Shown here piece by piece: positions 1 through 10,560 of a DNA stretch of 64,000 nucleotides. The translations under genes and the position numbers were made by a program. The DNA is from Persicaria tinctoria (lineage: Eukaryota > Streptophyta > Magnoliopsida > Caryophyllales > Polygonaceae): contig JBANSL010000019.1 of the NCBI GenBank assembly GCA_037127255.1, forward strand, positions 13,725,001 through 13,789,000. The letters run 5' to 3'. The notes under the pieces are model-generated. The model saw nothing but the letters and a program-made list of their open reading frames with translations, did no database searches and was not told the DNA's origin. Every line of letters begins with the position of its first letter. Positions within the stretch are counted from its first letter, which is position 1.

Positions 1-1521
1 AGGTTGCATTTTTCTTTTCTTTTTCTTTTTCCTTTTTTTGTTTTTTGGGTCAAATAAAAGGGGGGGAGCCCTGTTTTATGGATGAATAAAATTAGTCCCA
101 TTAGGGGAGGAGGGGTATAAGGCCCCAACAATACAGTTTCGAATCATAGAAAATTGAATGAAGGGTTCGTTCAGTAGCACTCCTATCTTAGCTAAAATAT
201 CTGATGCCTCGTTTTCCCTTCGATTGGCAAATAGAAAAGACCTTAGCAGGGTTAAAAGAAAATTACTTTTGGCAAAAAATGACTACTTATGTGCTGAGAT
301 TTGTCAAAATTTGTGTCATTTGTGCTAGGGCCAAGTCTAAGCATCAACCACATGGCTTGTATACTCCCTTACCGATTCCTAAGGGGCCTTAGGAAGATGT
401 ATCGATGGATTTCATTGTTGCCTAGGACTTCTAAGGGTCATGATTCTATATTTGTTGTGGTTGATAGATTTTCTAAAATGGCTCATTTTATTCCATGTCA
501 CCAAACCGATGATGCTATACATGTTTCTAGCTTGTTCTTTAGGAATATTGTTAGATTGCATGGTGTGTCTTTGACTATTGTATCGGATCGTGACCCTAAA
601 TTTGTGAGCTCATTTTGGAAATATCTTTGGTCTAAGTTGGGAACTAAACTTTTGTTTTCTACTTCATGTCATCCCTAAATCGATGGCCAAACGAAGGTCA
701 CTAATAGGACCCTAGGGGCTCTCCTAAGTGTTCTTTTGCGTACTAACCTCAGGAGGTGGAAAGACTGCCTACCTTTTGTTGAGTTTGCTTATAACAGGTC
801 TATCCATTCAACAACGAAGCAGACTCCATTTGAGGTGATGTATGGTCGAACCCCTCTTACCCCTAAAGACATGACGCCGCGGCCTTTCAAGGAGAAGGAG
901 AACATTGATGCGACGAAGCAAGCGGACTTCATCCGGCAACTGCATGACCGAACTAGGGCGCAATTAGAGAGGAAGACGGCCCAGTACAAGGCATCTAAGG
1001 ACAAGCATCGCCGAGATGTGCAGTTTGACGTCGACGACCTTGTTTGGGTGCACTTGACGAAGGAGAGATTCCCACAACATAGAAGGTCAAAGCTTGATCC
1101 CTGAGGAGATGGACCATTCCGTGTGGTTCAGAAGATGGGTCCCAACGCCAACAAGCTCGGCCTCCCAGCAGACAAGTATGGAGTTCACACCACGTTCAAC
1201 GTCGTTGATTTATCCTTAATGTTCATTACGGATGACACTTCTGACAACGATTCGAGGACTAATCATGATCAAGTGGAGGAGAATGATAGCGCCAGAAGTC
1301 CCATGACTTCGGACGACAGTGAGGACAAGATAAGAGTGCCATTCGGGGGTCTGATCACTAGAGCTCTGGCCAAGATGATTCAAGATGCAACCAAGGCTCT
1401 TCTTGTTTGTCTAGGTGCTACCATGGACCAAGGGCTCCGACTTTCATGGGTCACGATGCTCAAGGTTCAACTGACGGTAAGTCTTCGTCCCCATTCTACC
1501 TTAATGAGGGGCGAGACTTGA
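1..1521 (+). mobile_element. Ty3/gypsy polyprotein remnant (integrase to GPY/F region)
   Basis: Broken 3' part of a Ty3/gypsy pol on the + strand. About 204-392 encodes an H2C2-type zinc-binding end (CVICARAKS segment). About 390-680 encodes the integrase core ([10 protein letters not shown], then IVSDRDPKF). 736-1104 encodes the rest of integrase (FAYNRSIHSTT, TPFEVMYG), and a GPFRVV (GPY/F) motif plus TFNVVDLS follows at 1,105-1,220. In-frame stops and frame changes (near 392, 678 and 1,104) separate these pieces, so it cannot make a polyprotein. The purine-rich stretch near 1,502-1,517 just after the coding part would be the polypurine tract. Reverse transcriptase and RNase H are not present in the window. 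The family call is sure; the lineage (chromovirus-like by the GPY/F end) is inferred. Confidence 0.85.
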
Positions 1522-2229
1522 TGATTTGTGGTAGGGCTTAATGCCCTTGTTATTTTTAAGACATTTATTTACTTCTTTTAGTATTAGTTATTTAGGGAAT
1601 AAATGTGAGGAGATATTTTATCTCCTTGCTCTTTATCTAATTTTTATCTATTTTTAGCTAGTTTCTAAGATAGATAAAATTATTAGGATTTATCTTTTAT
1701 TTAATTAGTTTTATTATTTTTGGATAAATGAGAGAGCTAGGGTTCATTTGCAAGAAGCCACTCTCATTCACCATCAAACCCTATTTAAAGTTGTATTTCA
1801 CTTCTTTTATTTTCATGTTAAATTGAATAGAAAAGCACTTGGCTAAGTGTTCTCTTCTTTGTTCAACCCTAGTTCCACGACGCTCATCTTCCACGCTCGT
1901 CTTTCCAATATGAAATTTCTATTTCAGAAGGAATCATCAACACAAGTCTACATCTTCTACACTTACCCTAATCGACAACCCTCGACCAAACCCTAGACTA
2001 AACCCTAATCGGACAAGGCTTCTCTCGAGCTCTACCGAGTCGGCATCAGCCTGAGAAGGCTCGATACTTCTTCGGTTGGGGCTGCTGGAGTCGACACTTG
2101 AAGACAAGGGTGGTGCCGAGTGAATCGGGTGAGGATTGGAACAAGATTCAACTAAGATCTCTCAAGAACGCTTCAAGAATCCCTTAAGACGTCGCAAAAT
2201 CCGAACAATTCAAGTCGTTGGGGATTACA
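1516..2229 (+). repeat. probable gypsy LTR
   Basis: Starts with TGATGATTTG just after the purine-rich GAGGGGCGAGACT and ends with GGGATTACA. It is followed by GTATCAAAAGTGG, which resembles a degenerate primer-binding site. It holds no long ORF. No second copy is in the window to align, so the borders are inferred from TG...CA and the flanking PPT/PBS-like sequences only. Confidence 0.4.
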
Positions 2230-2245
2230 ACGTATCAAAAGTGGT

Positions 2246-2771
2246 TTGTTGAATGGAGAAAGTCAAGTGGCACGCCCGGGAAGGTCGTTAGTGATTGATT
2301 TTCCAATGCCATCATGTCTTAGCTACAATGCCTCCATATGCATGGTCGCGATGCCCCTGAGCAATCACGAGTTAGAGGTCATGAAGGGAACGGTGAAGTG
2401 GCTCGTCAACCTCAGCACACGATCATGCACATGCCGACACTTCAACATAGATCAATACCCCTACTGTCATGCTTTTGTCATGGCAAAGGCTTGAGGCCTC
2501 GATGTGTACTCACTAGTGCATGACTACTATAGGGTAGTTTCGTGGCAAACGTGCTACGATGGAGTGGTGTACTCCGCTCCCCCCCCCCCCTCCTTCCCCC
2601 ATGGACATATGGGATCCTCCCCAACGGATAGCGCAGATCCGGTTACTACCTCCACCTGTCAAGAGAAGGCCTGGGAGACCAAAGACATGCGGGTACCCGT
2701 CTCGTGGGAGTTCCTTCGGCGGAAGCGTCAGAGAACATAAGGAAGTGTGGCGTGGAAAGGCGATGATATGA
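2246..2771 (+). pseudogene. Mutator-like (MuDR) transposase C-terminal fragment with SWIM zinc finger
   Basis: The reading frame from 2,246 contains the SWIM-type finger CTCRHFNIDQYPYCHAF (CxC...CxH), the hallmark of plant MuDR transposase C-termini. After a frame change near 2,494-2,504 comes the usual tail DYYRVVSWQTCYDGVVY, and after a second change near the poly-C run at 2,580 comes the basic LLPPPVKRRPGRPK motif. The DDE catalytic part is absent. No MULE terminal inverted repeats were found around it. This is a dead fragment abutting the gypsy LTR. Confidence 0.75.
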
Positions 2772-3190
2772 ATGTCTAGTGGGATGCCGCATCTTTTGGG
2801 TAGGAGAAGGTAGTATTTTCGTAGTATGCATGTAAATCAGGGAAACTTTAGAGTTTTGGTCGTTTATTTTGTACATAATTGGGCGTTTAGTTTGTCGACG
2901 ATGTAAAAGACATATGTATGGGGGGTTTTCCTTCCTAGCCAGTATATGATTTTCCCTAGCCAATATCATCAAAGACTAAGCCGATAAAAGGCAATCCTCT
3001 GCCATGTTTTATATATCTCAGAAACACCCAAACCAAATGCGTAATAACGCAACATTTGCCACAACCATCCATAATAAATATAACCAAGTGTCCACAACAT
3101 ACATATGTAGTCAACAAACACAAGGTTCCAAAAAGTGAAAATGATTACAAGTTTGGCAAGTCAACCAAACACTACAAATAACTACATTTC
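2772..3190. other. intergenic, no gene seen
   Basis: AT-rich sequence between the MULE fragment and the gag remnant. I see no coding signature or repeat. Confidence 0.4.
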
Positions 3191-4548
3191 CTAACTAACA
3201 TAAGTCCACATATCGTTCAGTACAAAACAACATCGACTGGTGACAACGTCCATCAAATGTCCACCCCTGCCGAGGGAGTACGAGTTGGGGTCGGAGGAGG
3301 CAGGGGGCACCTGCGATGGTAACTTCCCCAAATCTTTCGCTTTCCATTCACCAATTTCCTTAGCCATTTGACTCAACAACTTTTCTTGAACACCCATCTT
3401 GTCCAATAATAACATCAATGTCTCATCTATATCTCCTTGTTGAGTATTTCTTGGACGATTCTCAATTTGTCCTCTCTGAAAAGGAACTTGTTGTTGTTGG
3501 CCTCTTCCGTTGAATCCACTTTGATAGTTTGAATTGTAGCCTTGATTGTAATTGTTACCAAAGTTGCGACGAGGTCCATAATCCATAACATTCACATCAA
3601 CGGTGTCCTCCTGAATCAAGGGATCATTCGGATGAGTTGGATCTCCACAAACATCACAAGGTCTAGGCTGATGGGATTGATTCATTTGTATAGCCATCTT
3701 ATTCACTATCTTCATAAGCCTATCGATATCATCCTTGTGACCATCTCTGGAACTATCCAACTTATGAACTCCTCTAACTCCTTGGTGTCTCCCATATTCT
3801 TGCGATGCATTAACCAACCCTTCAAAAATCTGCATTGCTTCCTGAGGTGGTTTATCCAAAATATCTCATCTGCTAGTAGCATTGATGAAACTCTTATCGG
3901 TGTCAAGCAAGCATTCATAAAGATATAGCACTAGATTATCCTCGGGTATACCATGTTGTGGACAACTACCCTTAAGCTTCTTGAACCGCTCAACATACTC
4001 ATAAAGACTCTCTGCAGGTGATTGCTCAATACTGGATAACTTCTTTTTAAGTTTGTTGAGGTGAGTTGCAAGAAAGTACTTTTGCAGGAAAGCTTTCTTC
4101 AATTGCACCCAAGTAGTAATGCTTTCTGGGGTAGGTAATAAAGCCAATCGTTTGTAGAATCTTTCAAGGTAAAAGAGAACACTCTTAACATCAATTGATC
4201 ATCATTAAGGCCTTGGGGTCTAAGTCTATCACACACACTTACAAAGGTAGCAAGATGCTTGTTTGGTTCCTCCTCGGGCAATCCATGAAAGTAGGGTAAA
4301 ATAGAAGATCAATTCAACTTATACTCAAATCTTGAACCCTCGGGGAGATCAAGAAGACTAATTGCAAGTGGATGGGTAGTCAAATTAGGTTCCTTTAGGT
4401 TTCTCATTGTCCTTCTTGGCGGATCAAGAACTTCGTCTGCCATCTCTTTGTTTGTCTCAAACTCAAGCTTTCTTTTCAACCTAAGAGATCTTTCAATCTC
4501 ACAATCAAAAGACAAAGGCATTGAATTAGAAGATCTAGTTTGAACCAT
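3191..4548 (-). pseudogene. Athila-like Ty3/gypsy gag remnant
   Basis: Minus-strand gag broken into several frames (4,548-4,309; 4,281-4,099; 4,147-3,866; 3,918-3,712; 3,859-3,191). The likely start is the ATG at 4,546-4,548 (MVQTRSS). The capsid-like core is recognisable (WVQLKKAFLQKYF, ESLYEYVERFKKLKGSCPQHGIP), followed by CDVCGDPTHP, a degenerate zinc knuckle, and a Gly/Asn/Gln-rich tail. The tail diverges near 3,290, so the gag is truncated at its 3' side. It lies directly downstream of a primer-binding site and an LTR on the same strand, as expected for the 5' part of an element. Confidence 0.8.
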
Positions 4549-4617
4549 ACAAGAACACAAAAGACTCAAAGTAAAGAGTAATTGAAAGAGATAAAGTAAA
4601 GCAAACTCCTTTCTTCT

Positions 4618-4634
4618 CCCCGGCAACGGCGCCA
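4618..4634 (-). other. primer-binding site of the Athila-like element
   Basis: On the minus strand the sequence is TGGCGCCGTTGCCGGGG, the PBS typical of plant Athila/Tat Ty3 elements. It sits six bases after the LTR end and 70 bases before the gag ATG. Confidence 0.85.
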
Positions 4635-4640
4635 AGAGTT

Positions 4641-5438
4641 TGACGCAGTGCGAACGTCGTTGGCACTTTCGCCCCTTGTCAAATAATAATAATATACAAA
4701 CTCAAACACAAAACCAATAGATTAGGCAAACAATCACTTGATAAACCAAATAATTACTAGTATAGCGATGAAGTCCGGTGTCGAACCCAGGGAGAAGCGA
4801 TTTCCTATTCAATAACTCTAAGCAAAGACTCTTATGACAAAGCAATGATTTGTAGCAAGTAACCAGAATGTAAAAGTAACCAGATTTATGATTGCAAAGT
4901 ATATTGATATCAAAGTAGAAAGAACTTTTCACCTGTAATTCTCTGACAATGGTTGAAATTCATGGTCCTCTGATTGATCTATTAATTATTCATATTCATA
5001 GGTCTACTTGACTAAAGTTCAGAGATTCGCAGAGATTCACTCATCTTATTCAATATCACTAAAGAATAGCATTAAGGACTCGAGTAATCAAGACCAATTG
5101 GCACATTGACTCAATTCAATTAAGACTAATAGGCACATACCGAACTTAACCCTAATCGAATATCCTCAACATATATCAATTGAAATCATCCACTACAAAG
5201 GCAAAGAAACATCAATATCTCAATACCATTGTTTGCTATCAAAAAAACAGCAATGAATTCATAGCTAAGATGCAATTCCTAACAAGGTGATCAGTCATAG
5301 AAAGAAACACAAATATAATCAATACGCACAAGATGATAACTATAAATATGAATAATCAAATAGAATCAAATCCTCACAATCCAAACAACCATGTCTTCGA
5401 ATCACAGGCGAAACTATGAGTTTAGCAACTCATAGGAC

Positions 5439-5487
<49 letters not shown>

Positions 5488-5963
5488 ATTGTGTTCATAG
5501 TCTCGTACACAATAGCCACACACGACAAACAAAACTGAAATAACCAAATAAAGACTCTCAAAGAGTCGGCCAAACCCTAGTACGCATAAGAATAAAATAA
5601 TAGGAAATAATGTTTTCGGATCCAAAATCGAGAATACTGGAAAACAGCCCATGGCGGGCGCCGCCTATGTAGTGTCCGCTTTTCCTCAATTGACTTCAAT
5701 AATCTCCAATGTCGTGCTTCCTTACTCCTCTTTAGCTTCCTCCTCATCCTCCATATATATGCTCCAAAACATGTCTCTTAAGCTCTTCCCAAAGTCCATT
5801 CAAGGTCAGAATGTAATTCTGCAGAATAAACACTAAAAAAGCATAGATTCCGAACTCGAATACTTCACAAGCAATATACGAAACTAGACTAAAACAATAG
5901 CAAAACCACTACCTAATTGCAATAAGAAATACCTATAATGCCTATATGAAATATGCATTATCA
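4641..5963 (-). repeat. Athila-like LTR (1,323 bp)
   Basis: On the minus strand it starts TGATAATGCA just after a PPT (5,964 upward) and ends GCGTCA six bases before the PBS. It contains a (CT)n microsatellite (5,442-5,486) and a GC-rich GGCGGGCGCCGCC palindrome (5,653-5,665). No second copy is in the window. An LTR with a PPT on one side and a PBS on the other is a junction LTR shared by two element bodies. Confidence 0.7.
5442..5486. repeat. (CT)n microsatellite
   Basis: About 45 bp of uninterrupted CT inside the LTR. Confidence 0.95.
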
Positions 5964-6010
5964 AATCCCCACACACTTAACTCTTACTTGTCCTCAAGCA
6001 ACCATAAAAC
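5964..6010 (-). other. polypurine tract region of the Athila-like element
   Basis: On the minus strand GAGGACAAGTAAGAG and AAGTGTGTGGGGATT immediately precede the LTR start. This is the stereotyped PPT block of Athila/Tat elements. Confidence 0.75.
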
Positions 6011-6337
6011 AAAACATCACCTACGCATCCCAATGGAAATTCTTTCATAACTTACTCACCAAAAGCAAAATCATCAATAGTGCAAATATAATCAAACATA
6101 TAAACGTCATAACATGTATATATTGGATCAAGTTGCTTGTATGCTCAAAAATCCAACCTTACCAAGGATAAAATGTGTATCTCTCACTCTCATGTGTTTA
6201 GGCTTTAAGCATACATTCGTCTCAATTCCATATACAAACATCAACTCAAATATTGACACTTATATCACAAAATCTCCACCGGATACGTCAATGCAAACAT
6301 AAGGACATCAAAAGGACTTTCGCTCAATGGAAACCTT

Positions 6338-7205
6338 TGTTGTGAGCCTAATTCTCCATGTTTTATACTATCTTTTATAACGATTTTTGCATGCATTTTA
6401 TACATTTGGGTTAGAATAGTATAGAATCTATGTAGTTCACACTTATTTGCCAAATTATGGAGTCTACACTAGTTTCTGTTTAATTTTGCAGAAATCGGAC
6501 GCACTTTGGAGCTTAAAGTAAAGTCATGAAGAAGCTAAGGATGGTGCAGCTGGAGAAAACGTCATTTTTCACCATTTATCATTCTGAATCAAGCTTTGAT
6601 GTCTTCATGAAAGCTGTAGCTCTCAAAAAGAGCTTTCCAACGCATGCTCATATGCATCAATCGAACGAACGAGGACTCAGGAAAGTGTGTTTCAAGAACG
6701 GAGCAGAATGCTGAAAGCGCACCAGACCACTCGAGAGCACAATTCTAGTCGACGTTGAGTACACCCGACGAGTCTAGAACCTTCTCGAGCTCGAGTGCAT
6801 CCTCGAAGGAAAAATACTACTCGACGTCGAGGAGTTTGGTCGACGTCGAGGACAATCCAGAAGCATGTCGAGTCCGCGATCGAGTTGTGTCCAAGAAGAT
6901 AGAGTTACTTGCAAGAGAAGATATGTGGAATTCTATCCATCCACATCAAGATCTATCAAGAGAAAGAGGATTTATCCACTTTAGATATAGTTTCCTTATA
7001 GATTTATTTCATTTTATCAATTAAACTTTATCGTATGTTATTAGATAAATAGATTTAGATATAGATATAGTTGTTCCTTTCTAGAATAGTTAGATGGAGC
7101 ACTATAAATAAGGCCATAGGGGGCTGATTTTCATTCATTCAAGTCAAGATGTCTTAGGACGCAAGGAGGAGGAGGCGAGAGAGAGGGAGAGAGGAGGCGA
7201 GAGGG

Positions 7206-7244
<39 letters not shown>

Positions 7245-7985
7245 AGGAGGAGGAGGAGGAGGAAGAGGAAGGAGACAAACGGTTGTAAGTTTTAGTTTAT
7301 TTTATGTTAAAGTTAATTTCTTTCATTATGATTTGTTTCTAATTTCCTTCTTCTGGGGTTGGGGTGATCCCAATATAGATATGTGTGTTTGATTTATAAA
7401 TCCATGAATTTATGTCTTTATCATCATCTACCTATGTGCTTAATCCTTTGCGAGAGTTGAGGAAATTCCTTATTCATGATATTGAAGCGAAAGTGATCTT
7501 ATTATGAATTTGGATAGTAATTAGGGTTTATTTGCGAGAGCCGACTAATCCTAATTAAGAAAAGGTAGAAACAAATTAGCTTTTTATGCGAGAGCCTCTA
7601 TCACCTAAATTGTGGGAATTTGCAAAAGTCGATTATTTGATATAAAGCATGCATATTTATGTGATTTATAATCTACACATATGTTTATTGTTGTGGTGAT
7701 CCCTAACCTTGGAAGTTTGCAACTTTATTTGTTTTATTTTATTATTTTTATTTGGCACATATTCTACTTGATATCAAACCACCATTATCTCTCCATCCCT
7801 CGACATCGACCAACTCTTAGCCGACGTCGACAGCAACCTCGCCACCTTTTCTCGCTACCCCTGAACCCCAAAACACACTAAACCTAGAACCGCTAACTTC
7901 TCTCATGAGGACGAACCTGACTCCCCTATACTATAGCGGGGGTCTTGACTACAAATTTATTTGGTCGAGAAACCCCCTCTCGTCA
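6338..7985 (+). mobile_element. solo LTR (Ty3/gypsy type) with 5-bp target-site duplication
   Basis: The unit starts TGTTGTGAGCC and ends CTCTCGTCA (1,648 bp). It is bracketed by the direct repeat ACCTT at 6,333-6,337 and 7,986-7,990, the 5-bp duplication made by retroelement integrase. There is no PBS, coding region or second LTR inside or beside it, so it is a solo LTR left by LTR-LTR recombination. Its 3' part (ctcatgaggacgaacctg, then acaaatttatttggtcg) resembles the U5 ends of Athila/Tat LTRs. It lies inside the non-coding 3' part of the minus-strand Athila-like body. A purine tract with (GA)n lies at about 7,160-7,270. Confidence 0.85.
7160..7272. repeat. purine tract with (GA)n and GGA repeats
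   Basis: An almost pure purine run inside the solo LTR, including about 36 bp of GA repeat near 7,205-7,240 and AGG/GGA triplets after it. Confidence 0.85.
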
Positions 7986-7990
7986 ACCTT

Positions 7991-8878
7991 CATAGAAGAT
8001 TCTATTCGGCGGGGTTGTATTGAGGCTTGGTAGAAACATAAGGGCAAAGAATTATATTTGGTCATGTGCTGCTATAAATTCCGGGAAAACAATATTCCAA
8101 CAACTCCCAACGTAACACAAACCAACTCAATAATACTCAAGGTCACAAATGCACAACATCTCTCAATATCATAATCAAAAATCCAAAATCATCTCATAAC
8201 TCATCATCATCTCAAACTATCAAAATCTCGTCATCTCGTCATCTCACATATCATGAAATCTCCAACACCCAACCAATATAAATTCTAACCAAAATAAATC
8301 CAATTCTTTCTCATTATGCAAAAATAAGATAAAATGGCTCTTTGTTCTTTTTTTTTTTTCGGATTTTTTTATTACTTACTTTTACCCCTAGGTGAATTTT
8401 ATCATCCCTAGGTCCAAGCTTTTTATTTCTTTTTCTTGAGCCAAAATACATGAAAACCGAATGCATAAACATGAGGGAATAAATAAGCACAAAACATTAC
8501 ATCTTCTCAAAACCATAAACCATAACATCACACTTTAGCTTCGTTCTCCTCAATCTCCAAAATGGATTCCATAACTCACTCAAAATCTCAATTCCCCCGG
8601 AATAAAGGTAAGGCTTATCATAGGCTAGGAATAATAATTTTGTGGAGCTATCAATAAAAGGCTAAAGACTCAAATTGGCTTCAAAGCAAGATATAACATA
8701 AGGTATACATGGATAAATATGTGGCTAAAAGTTTTCCTCTATAATTTGAACTTATCAAGCAATGAACATGTATATAATCGGACTTGAAAAATAGATAACC
8801 ATGGCAATATTCAATGATAAATGCATAGGAAGAGTAAACCGCACAAGAAAAGCAAAAGGAATATAGATGTATCCCTTA
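7991..8878. other. non-coding Athila-like internal DNA
   Basis: No supported ORF. It belongs to the stretch between ATHILA ORF-1 and the 3' PPT on the minus strand, displaced by the solo LTR. Confidence 0.4.
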
Positions 8879-9285
8879 GAGCATCCACAACCAAGGGTTT
8901 TCACTACCTTGAGGTAATTAAAAGGTAACCTTATGGTTGTAGACAAAACCTTAAGGTAAAGGGAGAGAAGGGGTTACCTTGATGTGGAGAGGTAGAGTGT
9001 GCTTTGGACCATGTGCAAAAGTTAATGCTTTATTTATTTATTATGTTTTTCTATTTAACTAATAATATTATGATTGGTGGAAATAATATGATGAATATAG
9101 ATATATGAGAAAAAGGTGAGGATGAGGTAAACTCATGGTTGTGAAGTAAGAATATGAAAACCTTAAAGAAAGAGGTAGATAAAGTGAAAATTTGTTTAAA
9201 AGAAAAAATAAATGAGGTGTCAAAATATTATGAAGAGAGATAAGAAAAAAATGGAGAAGAGGTAACCTTATGGTTGCGGATGGTC
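8879..9285. mobile_element. MITE, Tourist/PIF-Harbinger type, 407 bp
   Basis: The terminal inverted repeats pair GAGCATCCACAACC (left) with GACCATCCGCAACC (complement of right). Both sides are flanked by TTA (8,876-8,878 and 9,286-9,288), the 3-bp TSD of PIF/Harbinger elements. The TIR similarity extends inwards as GGTTACC-like sequence. No transposase is encoded. Confidence 0.75.
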
Positions 9286-9619
9286 TTATAAGGCCAAAAT
9301 ATCTCAATGTGACAAATTTTTGTTGAATATCAAGCATACTCCCAAACTTAGATCATACATGCTCAATTACATATGCCTAGTCATATTTCACATAAAAACC
9401 AATTTTTAGGATAAGATCAAATCATTCCAGAATTCAATGGGATTTATAAGATCATGCCAGTATAAAGTCAAAATAGGACAAACTCAAATTAGATGGAAAT
9501 CTTTGATAACACAACATGCAAAACAACAAAACAAGACTCACTTTTTTTTTTTCCTTTATTTTTTCAACATTTTTCAAATTTTTTTTTCATTTTTGACATT
9601 TCCTATAACATAAAAGAAA

Positions 9620-10373
9620 CTAGTACAATTCCCGCGCCATGGCGCGTTTTTTTAAACTAAAATCTTGATAATATAAAAAAATAATATTATAAAATATTAA
9701 TAAAAGTTAAGATAAAAATAATTAAAATATTTACCATAAATGTATCTTATAAACATCTCAAAAAATTATTTTTAAAAAAACATCATGTAAAAGTATAATA
9801 CATAAATATAGATATTTAAATGACTTAGCAAAAATAATAATATCATTGTAACTTTTTAAAATGTGATGTGGTATAACAGTTATCTAAAATTATATTGTTT
9901 ATGCCATATCATAAGAAAAGCAATTTTTTTCCGAAAATATTCAATGTTTTGAATTAAGCCCAATTGTTAATGAAAAAAAGAGAAAGAGGAGAAATAAAAA
10001 AAAATGAAGGAAAAAAATAATTGGTCAATATTCCTAAAACTACTCTAAGGTTGACACGTAAGCAAAGTCTTCTGAATTAAAGTTATATGTATAGATATAG
10101 ATATAGATATAGATTGTTATTGGAAAAAAAAGAAAAAGGGGAAATAAAAAAAATGAAGGAAAAAATAATAATTGGTCAATATTCCTAAAACTACTCTAAG
10201 GATGACACGTAAGCAAAGTCTTCTGAATTAAAGTTATATATAGATTGTTAATGGAAAAAAGAGAAAAAGGAGAAATAAAAAAAATGAAGGAAAAAAATAA
10301 TTGGTCAATATTCCTAAAACTACTCTAAGGTTGACACGTAAGCAAAGTCTTTTAAATTAAAGTTATATATAGA
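9620..10373 (-). mobile_element. non-autonomous Helitron, 754 bp
   Basis: On the minus strand it begins TCTATATATAAC right after an A, and ends with the hairpin CGCGCCATGGCGCG, a short GGAATTGTA spacer, then CTAG followed by T. That gives a 5' TC, a subterminal hairpin about 10 nt before a CTRR end, and insertion between A and T without TSD, all diagnostic of Helitrons. The 5' end is repeated three times in tandem (about 10,246-10,373; 10,114-10,245; 9,969-10,113 with an extra TAGATA run). No Rep/helicase is encoded. Confidence 0.8.
9969..10373 (-). repeat. three tandem copies of the Helitron 5' terminal module
   Basis: Each 130-145 bp unit carries, on the minus strand, TCTATATATAAC(TTTAAT), GACTTTGCTTACGTGTCA, TTTTAGGAATATTGACCAAT and a pyrimidine-rich tail. 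The copies differ by a few substitutions and by a (TAGATA)n expansion in the inner one. Confidence 0.85.
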
Positions 10374-10380
10374 TAACATA

Positions 10381-10560
10381 AAGGAAATAACAAAAAATCA
10401 AAAACATAAATTCAAACATGAGCTAACCTAACTAATTCACTTCACTTCCCCCCCCCCCCCCACACACTTACATGTTGCATCGTCCTCAATGCATAGAAAT
10501 ACAAAAAGGAACAATGAAAAATAAAATAAAGGGTTTGAAGAAAGCAAATAATTAACCAAT
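10381..10560 (-). other. second PPT-like block of the Athila-like element
   Basis: On the minus strand GCATTGAGGACGATGCAAC and AAGTGTGTGGGGGG (a 14-base poly-C on the + strand near 10,447-10,460) form the PPT-like block usually found after the last ORF of Athila/Tat elements. The poly-C run may be expanded. Confidence 0.5.
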
